Below, piece after piece: positions 57,007 to 64,000 of a DNA stretch of 64,000 nt. The stretch covers positions 1-64,000 of the forward strand of contig AODO01000010.1 in NCBI GenBank assembly GCA_000341795.1. The letters are read 5' to 3'. Position numbers and translations under genes: made by a program. Positions within the stretch are counted from its first letter, which is position 1, and each line of letters opens with the position of its first letter. The DNA comes from Rhodococcus triatomae BKS 15-14 (GTDB lineage: Bacteria; Actinomycetota; Actinomycetes; Mycobacteriales; Mycobacteriaceae). The notes beneath the pieces are model-generated. The model saw only the letters and a list, made by a program, of their open reading frames with translations. It was not told where the DNA came from and did no database searches.

Positions 57007-57069
57007 ACCCGTGCGGTGTATATCGGAGAGGGGTCACAGTCGCGTCACCACGGGCAGAGGGGAGCCGGA

Positions 57070-58380
57070 GTGGACTGGTTGTACGACCGCCCCCTGCTGA
57101 CGGGACCGGTGCCCTGGGCGGCGACGGTCCTGGCCGTGGCCGGTGCACTGTGGCTGCTGCTCGCGCCGACCACCGACACCCGTCGGCACCGGATGCGCAT
57201 CGTCCCCGTCTGTGTCCTCGCGGCGATCGTGCTCACCGCAGCCGGGTGGCTGGTCGTCGCGAAGTGGTGGCGTCCGTTCCCCGACCCCGTCGAACCCGAG
57301 GTGTACGCGTGGATGGGCGGCGGACTGCTCGCGATCCTGCTCGCCGCCGCGCGACTCGTCACCGACCGGAACCTGCTCCGGGGGATCGTCTCGGTGGTGG
57401 CGGCGCTCGCCGTCGTCGGTGGCGCCGCCGCTCAGGTGAACCTCGTCTTCGACGCCTACCCCACACTCCGCGACGTCCTCGGTCTGCCCGCCGCGAACGC
57501 CGTCGACTTCGCCGAGATCCCCGGGCCGGTCGCGGACCCGGTCACCGGCACGCCCCTCGACGCGCACTGGCAGCCGCCCGCCGACCTGCCGGACCACGGC
57601 AGCGTCACGACCGTGCCGATCCCGGGCACCGCATCCGGGTTCGCAGCCCGCGACGCCCAGATCTACCTCCCGCCCGCGTACTTCGCCGACCCGCGGCCCC
57701 TGCTGCCCGTTCTCGTGCTCCTCGCCGGCCAGCCCGGTAGCCCCGGCGACTGGCTCGCAGGCGGTCGCCTCGCCGAGACGATGGACGCGTTCGCCGCCCA
57801 GCACGGCGGTCTCGCTCCGGTGGTCGTCGTCGCCGACGGAACCGGCTCCACCCTCGCCAACCCGCTGTGCCTGGACTCGACGCTCGGCAACGTCGAGACG
57901 TATCTCGCGACGGACGTCCCGAACTGGGTGAAGTCGAACCTCCAGGTGGACCCGGACCCGCGGTCGTGGGCCGTCGGCGGACTCTCCTACGGCGGCACCT
58001 GCTCCCTGCAGCTGGCCACGAACCATCCCGACGTGTACCCGACCTTCGTGGACCTGTCCGGCCAGCTCGAACCGACCCTCGGCGACCGCGAACGGACCGT
58101 CGACGCGGCGTTCGGCGGCGACGATGCCGCGTTCACCGCGGTCAACCCGATCGATCTGATGGCGAAGCGGCAGTACCCGGACAGCGCGGGCGTGTTCGTC
58201 GTCGGATCCGACGACCACGACTACGCCCCGGGCGTGCACACCCTGTACCAGGCGGCCCGGCAGGCCGGAATGGACGTGCACCTCGTGGAACTGCCCGGCG
58301 GCCACAGCTTCGCGGTGTGGTCCGCGGGACTGGCCGGGCAGGTGGACTGGCTCTCGAAGCGAATGGGGCTGATCTCGTGA
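57070..58380 (+). CDS. Membrane-bound alpha/beta-hydrolase (esterase D-like)
   Basis: The product is 436 residues. Four N-terminal membrane helices (1-130) precede an extracytoplasmic esterase-D/mycolyltransferase-like alpha/beta hydrolase domain (170-430). The nucleophile Ser is in WAVGGLSYGGTCSLQLA, the Asp region in VVGSDDHDYAPGV and the His in LPGGHSFAVW. GTG 57070 has AGAGGGGAG 5 bases upstream; longer in-frame reads cross the BlaI region and are not coding. Its stop overlaps the next start (GTGA), so it works with the aminoacyl-lipid synthase; hydrolysis of an aminoacyl or acyl lipid is inference. Confidence 0.82.
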   Translation: MDWLYDRPLLTGPVPWAATVLAVAGALWLLLAPTTDTRRHRMRIVPVCVLAAIVLTAAGWLVVAKWWRPFPDPVEPEVYAWMGGGLLAILLAAARLVTDRNLLRGIVSVVAALAVVGGAAAQVNLVFDAYPTLRDVLGLPAANAVDFAEIPGPVADPVTGTPLDAHWQPPADLPDHGSVTTVPIPGTASGFAARDAQIYLPPAYFADPRPLLPVLVLLAGQPGSPGDWLAGGRLAETMDAFAAQHGGLAPVVVVADGTGSTLANPLCLDSTLGNVETYLATDVPNWVKSNLQVDPDPRSWAVGGLSYGGTCSLQLATNHPDVYPTFVDLSGQLEPTLGDRERTVDAAFGGDDAAFTAVNPIDLMAKRQYPDSAGVFVVGSDDHDYAPGVHTLYQAARQAGMDVHLVELPGGHSFAVWSAGLAGQVDWLSKRMGLIS

Positions 58381-60935
58381 CGTCACCGATGACCGCTGTC
58401 CGGCGCCAGTCACGCCGCGTCGCCGAACTGGTCCGCTTCGGGGTGTCCGGCGCCCCGGCGAGCATGACACTGCTCGTGGTCATCTGGGTTCTCGGAGCGG
58501 CGACGTCGAGTCTGACCGGCCCGAACGGCTACGTGGAGCGACACTTCGCGGCGTCCGTGCCCGCGCTCGAGCAGGGCCGGGTGTGGACCCTGCTCACCTC
58601 CGGGCTGTGGGCACCGAGCCTCGTCGGATACCTCGCCGCGACCGTCCTCGTCCTGGTGATCGCCGCACCCGTCGAACACCGCATCGGCAGCGGCAGATTC
58701 GTCGCGGCCGCGGCGTCGACACAGGTGTGCGGCACGGTTCTCGCGCTCGCGCTGGCCGCGGTGGTGCGTACGGTCGACGAGACATGGGGTTTCCGGCTGC
58801 ACATCGGGACCGCGGTCAGCCCGACGACCTGGATCGTCGGTTCCGCCATGGTGGCCGCCGCAGGCATGACCACCCTGTGGCGTCGGCGGGTCCGGGTCGG
58901 AGGACTCGCTCTGCTTCTCACCCTGGCCCTGTTCAGCGGTCACCTCATCGACCTCGTGCGCCTCGGCGCCGCCGTCGCGGGCCTGGTGATCGGACCGTGG
59001 ATCGTGACCCGCAGCGCCCGCGGGGCGCACCTGGCCGGAACGCGACGGGAGGGGCGGGTCCTCGTCGCGCTCGTCGTCGCCGCCGGCGCCGTCGGTCCGG
59101 TGCTCGCGGCACTGTCACCGCACGCGGTCGGACCGCTCGCGGTGCTCCGCGAACTGTTCCGCGGTGCGCCGTGGACACCCACCGAGGTCCGTGAGCTGTG
59201 CGCGGCCGACGCGACCGCCCTCGACTGCCGGCGCGGACTGCTCGAACTGCGGCTCGGGGGTGTCGGCCCGACCATCCTCAGCGTGCTGCCGTCGGTGTTC
59301 CTGCTCGTCCTCGCCGACGGGCTGCGCCGCGGGCGCCGGTTCGCGTGGATCGCCGCCGTCGCCGCGCAGGTCGTGCTCCTCGCGTTGTCGGTCGTCGACT
59401 TCGGCATCCGCTACGCGGGATTCGCGGACGAGCAGACACTCTTCTACGGGCTGGACTCGCCCAACGTGTACCGCACGGTCACGCCCTTCCTGGTGCCGAT
59501 CGCGATCCTGCTGCTCCTCCTCGCGACCCGCCGCTGGTTCACCGTCACCGCCCCGCGGTCGGTGATCCGCACGCTGTGGGTGCGCCTCGCGGCACTGGTG
59601 GCCGGAGTGGGGGTCGCCTATGTCGCGCTCGGGATGCTCGCACGCGGCGGCTTCGACCGGGAGCCGGGCCTGGCATCCCTGGCGGCGGACTACCCGCAAC
59701 GCCTCGTGCCGCCCGTGTACCTCCAGTGGCTCGATCCTCGGTTCCTGCCCGACAGCGTCCCCACCACCCTGCTCTACGAGTGGACGGGCGTCCTGGTGTG
59801 GGCGGTGTTGTGCGTGCTCGTCGCGGCGACCTTCCTCGCTCCCGCCCACGGCGACAGCAGCGACGACACCGAACGCGCCAGAACCCTGCTGACCACGGGT
59901 ACGGGCAGTCCGCTCTCGTGGATGACCACGTGGCGCGGCAACAGCTACTGGTTCGCACCGGACGGCAGGAGCTACGTCGCGTACCGGGTGATCGCGGGAG
60001 TCGCACTCACCACCGGCGATCCGGTCGGCCCGCCGGAGTCGCTGCGCGCGAACGTGACCGGATTCGCGGACTTCGCATCCGCCAACGGCTGGACGCCGTG
60101 CTTCTACTCCGTGACCGCGAACGTCAGGCAGGTCACGGATGCGATCGGCTGGACCGCGATCCAGGTGGCAGAGGAAACCGTGCTGCGCCTCGACCGGCTG
60201 CAGTTCACCGGCAAGAAGTTCCAGGACGTCCGGACCGCCCTCAACCGGGCCGCGAAATCCGGTGTGACCGCGGAGTGGATCCGATTCCCCGAGGCCCCGC
60301 TGGCGCTGACCGACCAGGTCACCGCGATCTCCGAGGAATGGGTCGCCGACAAGGGGATGCCCGAGATGGGCTTCACCCTCGGCGGCATCGACGAGATCGA
60401 CGACCCGCAGGTGCGATGCCTGATCGCCGTCGACGAGGCGCGCACCGTGCACGGTGTGACGTCCTGGATGCCGGTGTACCGCGACGGCCGGATCGTCGGC
60501 TGGACACTCGACTTCATGCGCAGGCGCACCGAAGGGTTCCGGCCCGCCATGGAGTTCCTCATCGCGTCCGCCGCCCAGTCGCTGAAGGCGGAGGGCGCGG
60601 AGTTCGTCAGCCTGTCCGGCGCCCCGCTCGCGACGGTGCAGGACGACACCGGCCCCGACGACGAGGCCGCGCGACCACGCGACCAGGTCACGCTCGCCGT
60701 GATCCTCGACAAACTCCTCGACGTACTCGGGCGGACCCTCGAACCGGTGTACGGATTCCGATCGCTGCTGGCGTTCAAGGCGAAGTTCCAGCCGGACTAC
60801 GTACCGATGTACATGACCTTCGCGGATCCCGCCGCTCTGCCCAGCATCGGCAACGCCGTCGGCCGCGCCTATCTCCCCGAGGTGTCCGTCGGACAGGGAA
60901 TGCGCCTGGTGCGCACCATGATCCGCAGTCGGTGA
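58377..60935 (+). CDS. Rhomboid-like membrane domain fused to a DUF2156 aminoacyl-phosphatidylglycerol synthase
   Basis: The product is 852 residues. The first ~220 residues form a rhomboid-like six-helix domain (QGRVWTLLTSGLWAPSLVGY, APVEHRIGSGRFVAAAASTQ) without the catalytic GxSG serine, so it is probably non-proteolytic. Six to eight further membrane helices follow (300-490), then the DUF2156/MprF-type GNAT domain (about 510-850: WRGNSYWFAPDGRSYVAYRV, QFTGKKFQDVRTALNRAAKS, FVSLSGAPLA, EPVYGFRSLLAFKAKFQPDY). MprF-like enzymes move Lys or Ala from tRNA to phosphatidylglycerol. The amino acid is unknown. Confidence 0.85.
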   Translation: MTSPMTAVRRQSRRVAELVRFGVSGAPASMTLLVVIWVLGAATSSLTGPNGYVERHFAASVPALEQGRVWTLLTSGLWAPSLVGYLAATVLVLVIAAPVEHRIGSGRFVAAAASTQVCGTVLALALAAVVRTVDETWGFRLHIGTAVSPTTWIVGSAMVAAAGMTTLWRRRVRVGGLALLLTLALFSGHLIDLVRLGAAVAGLVIGPWIVTRSARGAHLAGTRREGRVLVALVVAAGAVGPVLAALSPHAVGPLAVLRELFRGAPWTPTEVRELCAADATALDCRRGLLELRLGGVGPTILSVLPSVFLLVLADGLRRGRRFAWIAAVAAQVVLLALSVVDFGIRYAGFADEQTLFYGLDSPNVYRTVTPFLVPIAILLLLLATRRWFTVTAPRSVIRTLWVRLAALVAGVGVAYVALGMLARGGFDREPGLASLAADYPQRLVPPVYLQWLDPRFLPDSVPTTLLYEWTGVLVWAVLCVLVAATFLAPAHGDSSDDTERARTLLTTGTGSPLSWMTTWRGNSYWFAPDGRSYVAYRVIAGVALTTGDPVGPPESLRANVTGFADFASANGWTPCFYSVTANVRQVTDAIGWTAIQVAEETVLRLDRLQFTGKKFQDVRTALNRAAKSGVTAEWIRFPEAPLALTDQVTAISEEWVADKGMPEMGFTLGGIDEIDDPQVRCLIAVDEARTVHGVTSWMPVYRDGRIVGWTLDFMRRRTEGFRPAMEFLIASAAQSLKAEGAEFVSLSGAPLATVQDDTGPDDEAARPRDQVTLAVILDKLLDVLGRTLEPVYGFRSLLAFKAKFQPDYVPMYMTFADPAALPSIGNAVGRAYLPEVSVGQGMRLVRTMIRSR

Positions 60936-60936
60936 C

Positions 60937-61869
60937 TCAGGACTCCGGCGAACGGGCGGGTCCGCCGATCGCGCCGTACACGTGCCGGGTTCCGACCGGC
61001 ACGATGAGCGGACGATCGGAGACCGGATCGTCGACGACCCGCGCCTCCAAGCCGAACACCTCCAGCAGCAGTCCCGGGGTGATCACCTCGCTCGGCGCGC
61101 CCTGCGCGACGATCGAACCCTGCGACATCACCACCAGCCGATCGCTGTACCGGATCGCGAGGTTCAGGTCGTGCAGCACCATCACCACCGTTCGCCCGAG
61201 TTCCGAGTGCAGACGATCCACCAGGTCGAGCACCTCGACCGAGTGCGCCAGATCGAGGTAGGTGGTCGGCTCGTCGAGCAGCAGGATGTCGGTGCCCTGC
61301 GCCAGCGCCATCGAGATCCACGCCCGCTGACGCTGACCACCCGACAACTGGTCGACCGGCCGGTCGGCGAGATCCGAGACTCCGGTCAACGCCAAGGCCT
61401 TCGCGACCTCACCCTCGTCGTCGGAGGACCACTGCCGCAGCCACGACTGGTGCGGATGCCTGCCCCGGGACACCAGGTCGCCGACCGTCAGGCCCTCCGG
61501 CGCGACGGGCGCCTGCGGGAGCATCCCGAGCGTCCGCGCGATGTCCTTCGTACGCATCGCCGAGATCGCCTTGCCGTCCAGCAGGACCTGGCCCTGGCGC
61601 GGCTTGAGCAGACGCCCCATCGCCCGCAGCAGCGTGGACTTGCCGCACCCGTTGGGTCCGATGATGGTCGTCACGACACCGGTCGGGATCTCCAGGTCCA
61701 GACCGTCGATGATGATCCGATCCCCGTACCCCACGACCAGGTTGTCCGCAGCGAGCCGCGTGTCGCCGGCGGAGGCGGCTGCGACGTGGTCGGTCGCGGG
61801 CTGCGCACCGGAGTCTCCCGACGGCGCGGCTCCGGCCTGCGCGGTCGTGTCGCTGCTGTGGAGACTCAT
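60937..61869 (-). CDS. Iron-siderophore ABC transporter ATP-binding protein (FepC/FhuC type)
   Basis: The product is 310 residues. Walker A GPNGCGKS, Q-loop MLPQAPVAPEGLTVGDLV, signature LSGGQRQRAWISMALAQ, Walker B ILLLDEPTTYLD and H-loop VLHDLNLA are all present. An acidic head of ~35 residues precedes the core. ATG 61869 overlaps the permease stop by 4 bases. It energises the two FecCD permeases upstream. Its stop is one base from the convergent synthase stop. Confidence 0.92.
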   Translation of the reverse strand: MSLHSSDTTAQAGAAPSGDSGAQPATDHVAAASAGDTRLAADNLVVGYGDRIIIDGLDLEIPTGVVTTIIGPNGCGKSTLLRAMGRLLKPRQGQVLLDGKAISAMRTKDIARTLGMLPQAPVAPEGLTVGDLVSRGRHPHQSWLRQWSSDDEGEVAKALALTGVSDLADRPVDQLSGGQRQRAWISMALAQGTDILLLDEPTTYLDLAHSVEVLDLVDRLHSELGRTVVMVLHDLNLAIRYSDRLVVMSQGSIVAQGAPSEVITPGLLLEVFGLEARVVDDPVSDRPLIVPVGTRHVYGAIGGPARSPES

Positions 61870-62960
61870 GCGGTCACCTTCCGATTGTTGCGAATGAGCA
61901 GGTAGATCAGGAACGGGCCGCCCAGCGCCGAGGTGACGATGCCGACGGGCAGTTCGACCGGCAGGACGGTGCGACCGATGATGTCGCTCCCGAGCACGAG
62001 GACGGCGCCCATCAGGCCGGACGCGATCAGCGGGGGACCGGGAGTGCGGAGCAGTCGCATCGCCACCTGCGGTGCTGCGAGCGCGACGAACCCGATCGGA
62101 CCGACCGCCGCGGTCGCGATGGCCGCCAACGCGACAGCGGCGAGCAGCAGCACACCCTGTCCCGACTGCAGACGAACCCCGAGTGCGCGGGCGGTGTCGT
62201 CACCGAGGCGTAGCGCACCGAGGTTGAACGCCGAGATCACCGCTGCGGTCCCCACGACCGCGACCCCGATCGCGACCGGCCAGACCTGCTCCCAGTCGCT
62301 GCCGTTCAGGGAGCCGTTCAGCCACACCTGCGCCCGCGAGACGTCGTTGATGTCGGCGGAGATCAGCAGCCACTGGATCAACGCGATCAGCATCGCGTTC
62401 GCGCCGATGCCGATGAGCACGACGCGGTACCCCTGCACCCCCCCGCGCCACGCGAGCAGGTAGATCGCCACCGCCGTGACCACACCGCCGAGCAGGGCGG
62501 CGATCGGTATGCCGAGGACCGCGAGCAGGCCGACGAAGCTGCCACCGCCCCCGACCACGATGAGGGTCACGGCCGCGGCGCTCGCACCCGCGGTGATCCC
62601 GAGGATGTCCGGGCTGGCGAGCGGGTTGCGCAGGATCGACTGGGTGATCGCCCCCGCCATCCCGAGCGCGATGCCCGTGAGCAACGCGGTCAGTCCACGC
62701 GGCAGCCGAAGGTCCATCACGATGAATCGTTCGACCTTCTCGCCGCCACCGAAGAGCACCTCCACGACGGTGGGGATCGGGATGGAGTACTCACCGCGGC
62801 CGATGTTGACGCACAGCAGCAGGAACGCAGCCACCAGCAGAGCGACGGTGATCGCGACCATGGCGCCGCGCCAGACCAGCGACACCGATCCCGCCCGGAA
62901 CGCCGGACGTGACGGCACGGCCGTCGGAAGCGGGCGTGCTTCGTCGTCGAGGAGGCTCAC
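61866..62960 (-). CDS. Iron-siderophore ABC transporter permease (FecCD family, second subunit)
   Basis: The product is 364 residues with about ten membrane helices. LRLPRGLTALLTGIALGMAG and ILRNPLASPDILGITAGASA are FecCD signatures; GPIGFVALAAPQVAMRLL is the ATPase-coupling loop. GTG 62960 overlaps the preceding stop by 4 bases. FepG/FhuG-like. No substrate-binding protein gene is in the window. Confidence 0.92.
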   Translation of the reverse strand: MSLLDDEARPLPTAVPSRPAFRAGSVSLVWRGAMVAITVALLVAAFLLLCVNIGRGEYSIPIPTVVEVLFGGGEKVERFIVMDLRLPRGLTALLTGIALGMAGAITQSILRNPLASPDILGITAGASAAAVTLIVVGGGGSFVGLLAVLGIPIAALLGGVVTAVAIYLLAWRGGVQGYRVVLIGIGANAMLIALIQWLLISADINDVSRAQVWLNGSLNGSDWEQVWPVAIGVAVVGTAAVISAFNLGALRLGDDTARALGVRLQSGQGVLLLAAVALAAIATAAVGPIGFVALAAPQVAMRLLRTPGPPLIASGLMGAVLVLGSDIIGRTVLPVELPVGIVTSALGGPFLIYLLIRNNRKVTA

Positions 62961-63985
62961 AGGGACACCAGCTTCCTGCGCCGCACGAGCGCGATGAAGA
63001 ACGGCGCGCCGAACATCGCGAGCACGATGCCGACCTGCAACTCACCCGGCCGGACCACGACCCGGCCGATCACGTCGGCGAGCAGGATCATGATGGCGCC
63101 GAGGAGACCTGCGTAGGGGACCAGCCATCGGTAGTCGGGTCCGGTGACGAACCGGGCGATGTGCGGGACGACGAGGCCGACGAACGCGATCGGACCGCAG
63201 GCGGCGGTCGCCGCACCGGTGAGAAGGGTGATCGCCGCGATCCCGATCACCCGGCTGCGCACGATGTTGGTGCCGAGCCCGCGCGCGATGTCGTCACCGA
63301 GGCTCAGCACGTTGAGGCTCGGTGTGCCGGCCAGCGCGATGATCACCCCGACGACGATGAACGGGAGAACCTGCCAGAGCACGTCGAGTCCGCGCCCGGC
63401 GACCGAGCCGACGACCCAGAAGCGGTACCCGTCGAGGCTCTCCTGGTCGAGCAGGATGACCGTCTGCGTCATCGCCGACAGGAACATCGCGACGGCGGCG
63501 CCACCGAGGGCGAGACTCAGCGGACTGGCTCCACCGCCGCCGACCGACGAGATGCCGAACACGACGACGCTCGCGGCGAGGGAACCCGCGAACGCGAACC
63601 ACAGGTACTGGCTCGGGGTGGCGAAGCCGAGCAGGTAGATCGAGAGGACCACGAACAGGGCGGCGCCGGCGTTGAGGCCGAGGAGGCCCGCGTCGGCGAG
63701 CGGGTTCCTGGTGTGCCCCTGGATCAGGGCGCCTGCGATACCGAGCGCGACGCCGACGACGACCGCGAGTGCCGTACGGGGAATGCGCAGTGTCCGCACC
63801 ACGAGGTCGGTGTCGGTGCCCGTGGAGTGGAAGAGGGCGTGTGCGATCTCGCTGAAGTCCATCGGCCGGGCACCGACCGCGATACTCGCGAGGACGGTCG
63901 CCAGCAGGATCAGGAGCAACGCCGCGAGACCTCGCAGTCGCCGTGCCCGGATCGCCGCGACCGAGGTGTCGGAGGGGACCGGCAC
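62957..63985 (-). CDS. Iron-siderophore ABC transporter permease (FecCD family, first subunit)
   Basis: The product is 342 residues from GTG 63985, with ten predicted helices. RTLRIPRTALAVVVGVALGI, HTRNPLADAGLLGLNAGAAL and CGPIAFVGLVVPHIARFVTG are family signatures. The frame stays open to the window edge (codons for L-D-E-G-F precede the GTG) and AAGGA is only 3 bases from it, so the true start may lie beyond 64000. The operon continues off the window, where a binding protein and an iron-regulator site would be expected. Confidence 0.88.
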   Translation of the reverse strand: MPVPSDTSVAAIRARRLRGLAALLLILLATVLASIAVGARPMDFSEIAHALFHSTGTDTDLVVRTLRIPRTALAVVVGVALGIAGALIQGHTRNPLADAGLLGLNAGAALFVVLSIYLLGFATPSQYLWFAFAGSLAASVVVFGISSVGGGGASPLSLALGGAAVAMFLSAMTQTVILLDQESLDGYRFWVVGSVAGRGLDVLWQVLPFIVVGVIIALAGTPSLNVLSLGDDIARGLGTNIVRSRVIGIAAITLLTGAATAACGPIAFVGLVVPHIARFVTGPDYRWLVPYAGLLGAIMILLADVIGRVVVRPGELQVGIVLAMFGAPFFIALVRRRKLVSL

Positions 63986-64000
63986 GAATCCTTCGTCGAG

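Noticed and set aside
55441-57069. Extending the membrane esterase upstream as a 979-residue protein
   Set aside because: The extra part is the antisense of the M56 peptidase and BlaI genes, and GTG 57070 has a strong ribosome-binding site.

Overview
This window comes from a high-GC actinobacterium of the mycolic-acid group. A Rhodococcus or close Nocardiaceae relative fits best. Three blocks follow the gene order of Mycobacterium tuberculosis: Rv1691-Rv1713 (positions 132-17939), Rv1822-Rv1832 (24309-33637) and Rv1836c-Rv1846c (35094-56955, with insertions). GTG starts, 4-base GTGA/ATGA overlaps between genes and TANNNT -10 boxes are all typical of the group. The genus assignment is an inference from synteny and protein similarity recalled from memory; no search was run.

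Layout. Positions 1-93 hold the 3' end of a 5S rRNA and its terminator. Positions 132-17939 are a long plus-strand housekeeping run: a TPR protein with a disordered R/G/D-rich head, a HAD phosphatase, a small protein, TlyA, NAD kinase, RecN, SteA, SteB/MctB, CTP synthase, a Nudix hydrolase, XerD, ParA, ScpA, ScpB, RluB, Cmk and Der, followed by tRNA-Pro(GGG). A minus-strand pair comes next (a pentapeptide-repeat protein and an NhaA antiporter fused to a DsbA-like domain), then about 840 bases with only a possible gene remnant. Positions 21642-24260 carry a pyridoxal/HMP kinase, a CoA-type Nudix hydrolase and an SMP-30/strictosidine-synthase-like protein. Positions 24309-33637 carry PgsA2, DUF881-Sbp-DUF881, GcvH, GarA, FtsR, a bifunctional nuclease, a ResR-type MerR regulator, a tandem glycine riboswitch and GcvP.

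From about 33.7 kb most genes are on the minus strand: a metallophosphoesterase, a VWA protein, malate synthase G, two PaaI-type thioesterases around a methyltransferase, a glycosylase-like protein, two CNNM/CorC transporters, GuaB1, a serine hydrolase, a DMT transporter, a DEAD-box helicase, a frameshifted flavin monooxygenase, 6-phosphogluconate dehydrogenase, a second DEAD-box helicase with a repeat-rich tail, and an M56 peptidase/BlaI pair. Divergent from BlaI is a membrane esterase and a rhomboid-like/DUF2156 aminoacyl-lipid synthase. The window ends inside a siderophore-type ABC importer.

Functional themes are nucleotide supply, chromosome segregation and division, glycine/2-oxoglutarate metabolism (GcvH, GcvP, GarA, riboswitch), ribosome and RNA maintenance, and envelope lipid modification. 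The most interesting non-coding signal is the pyrG leader. Its likely start site lies in a C-C-C-G run that can pair with the ribosome-binding site, the same arrangement as the CTP-sensing start-site switch of enterobacterial pyrC. Other signals are a double palindrome before rluB, palindromes in the BlaI intergenic region, the tandem glycine riboswitch, a 56-residue secreted peptide and a 42-codon reading frame before a CNNM gene. No CRISPR array, prophage or insertion sequence was recognised.
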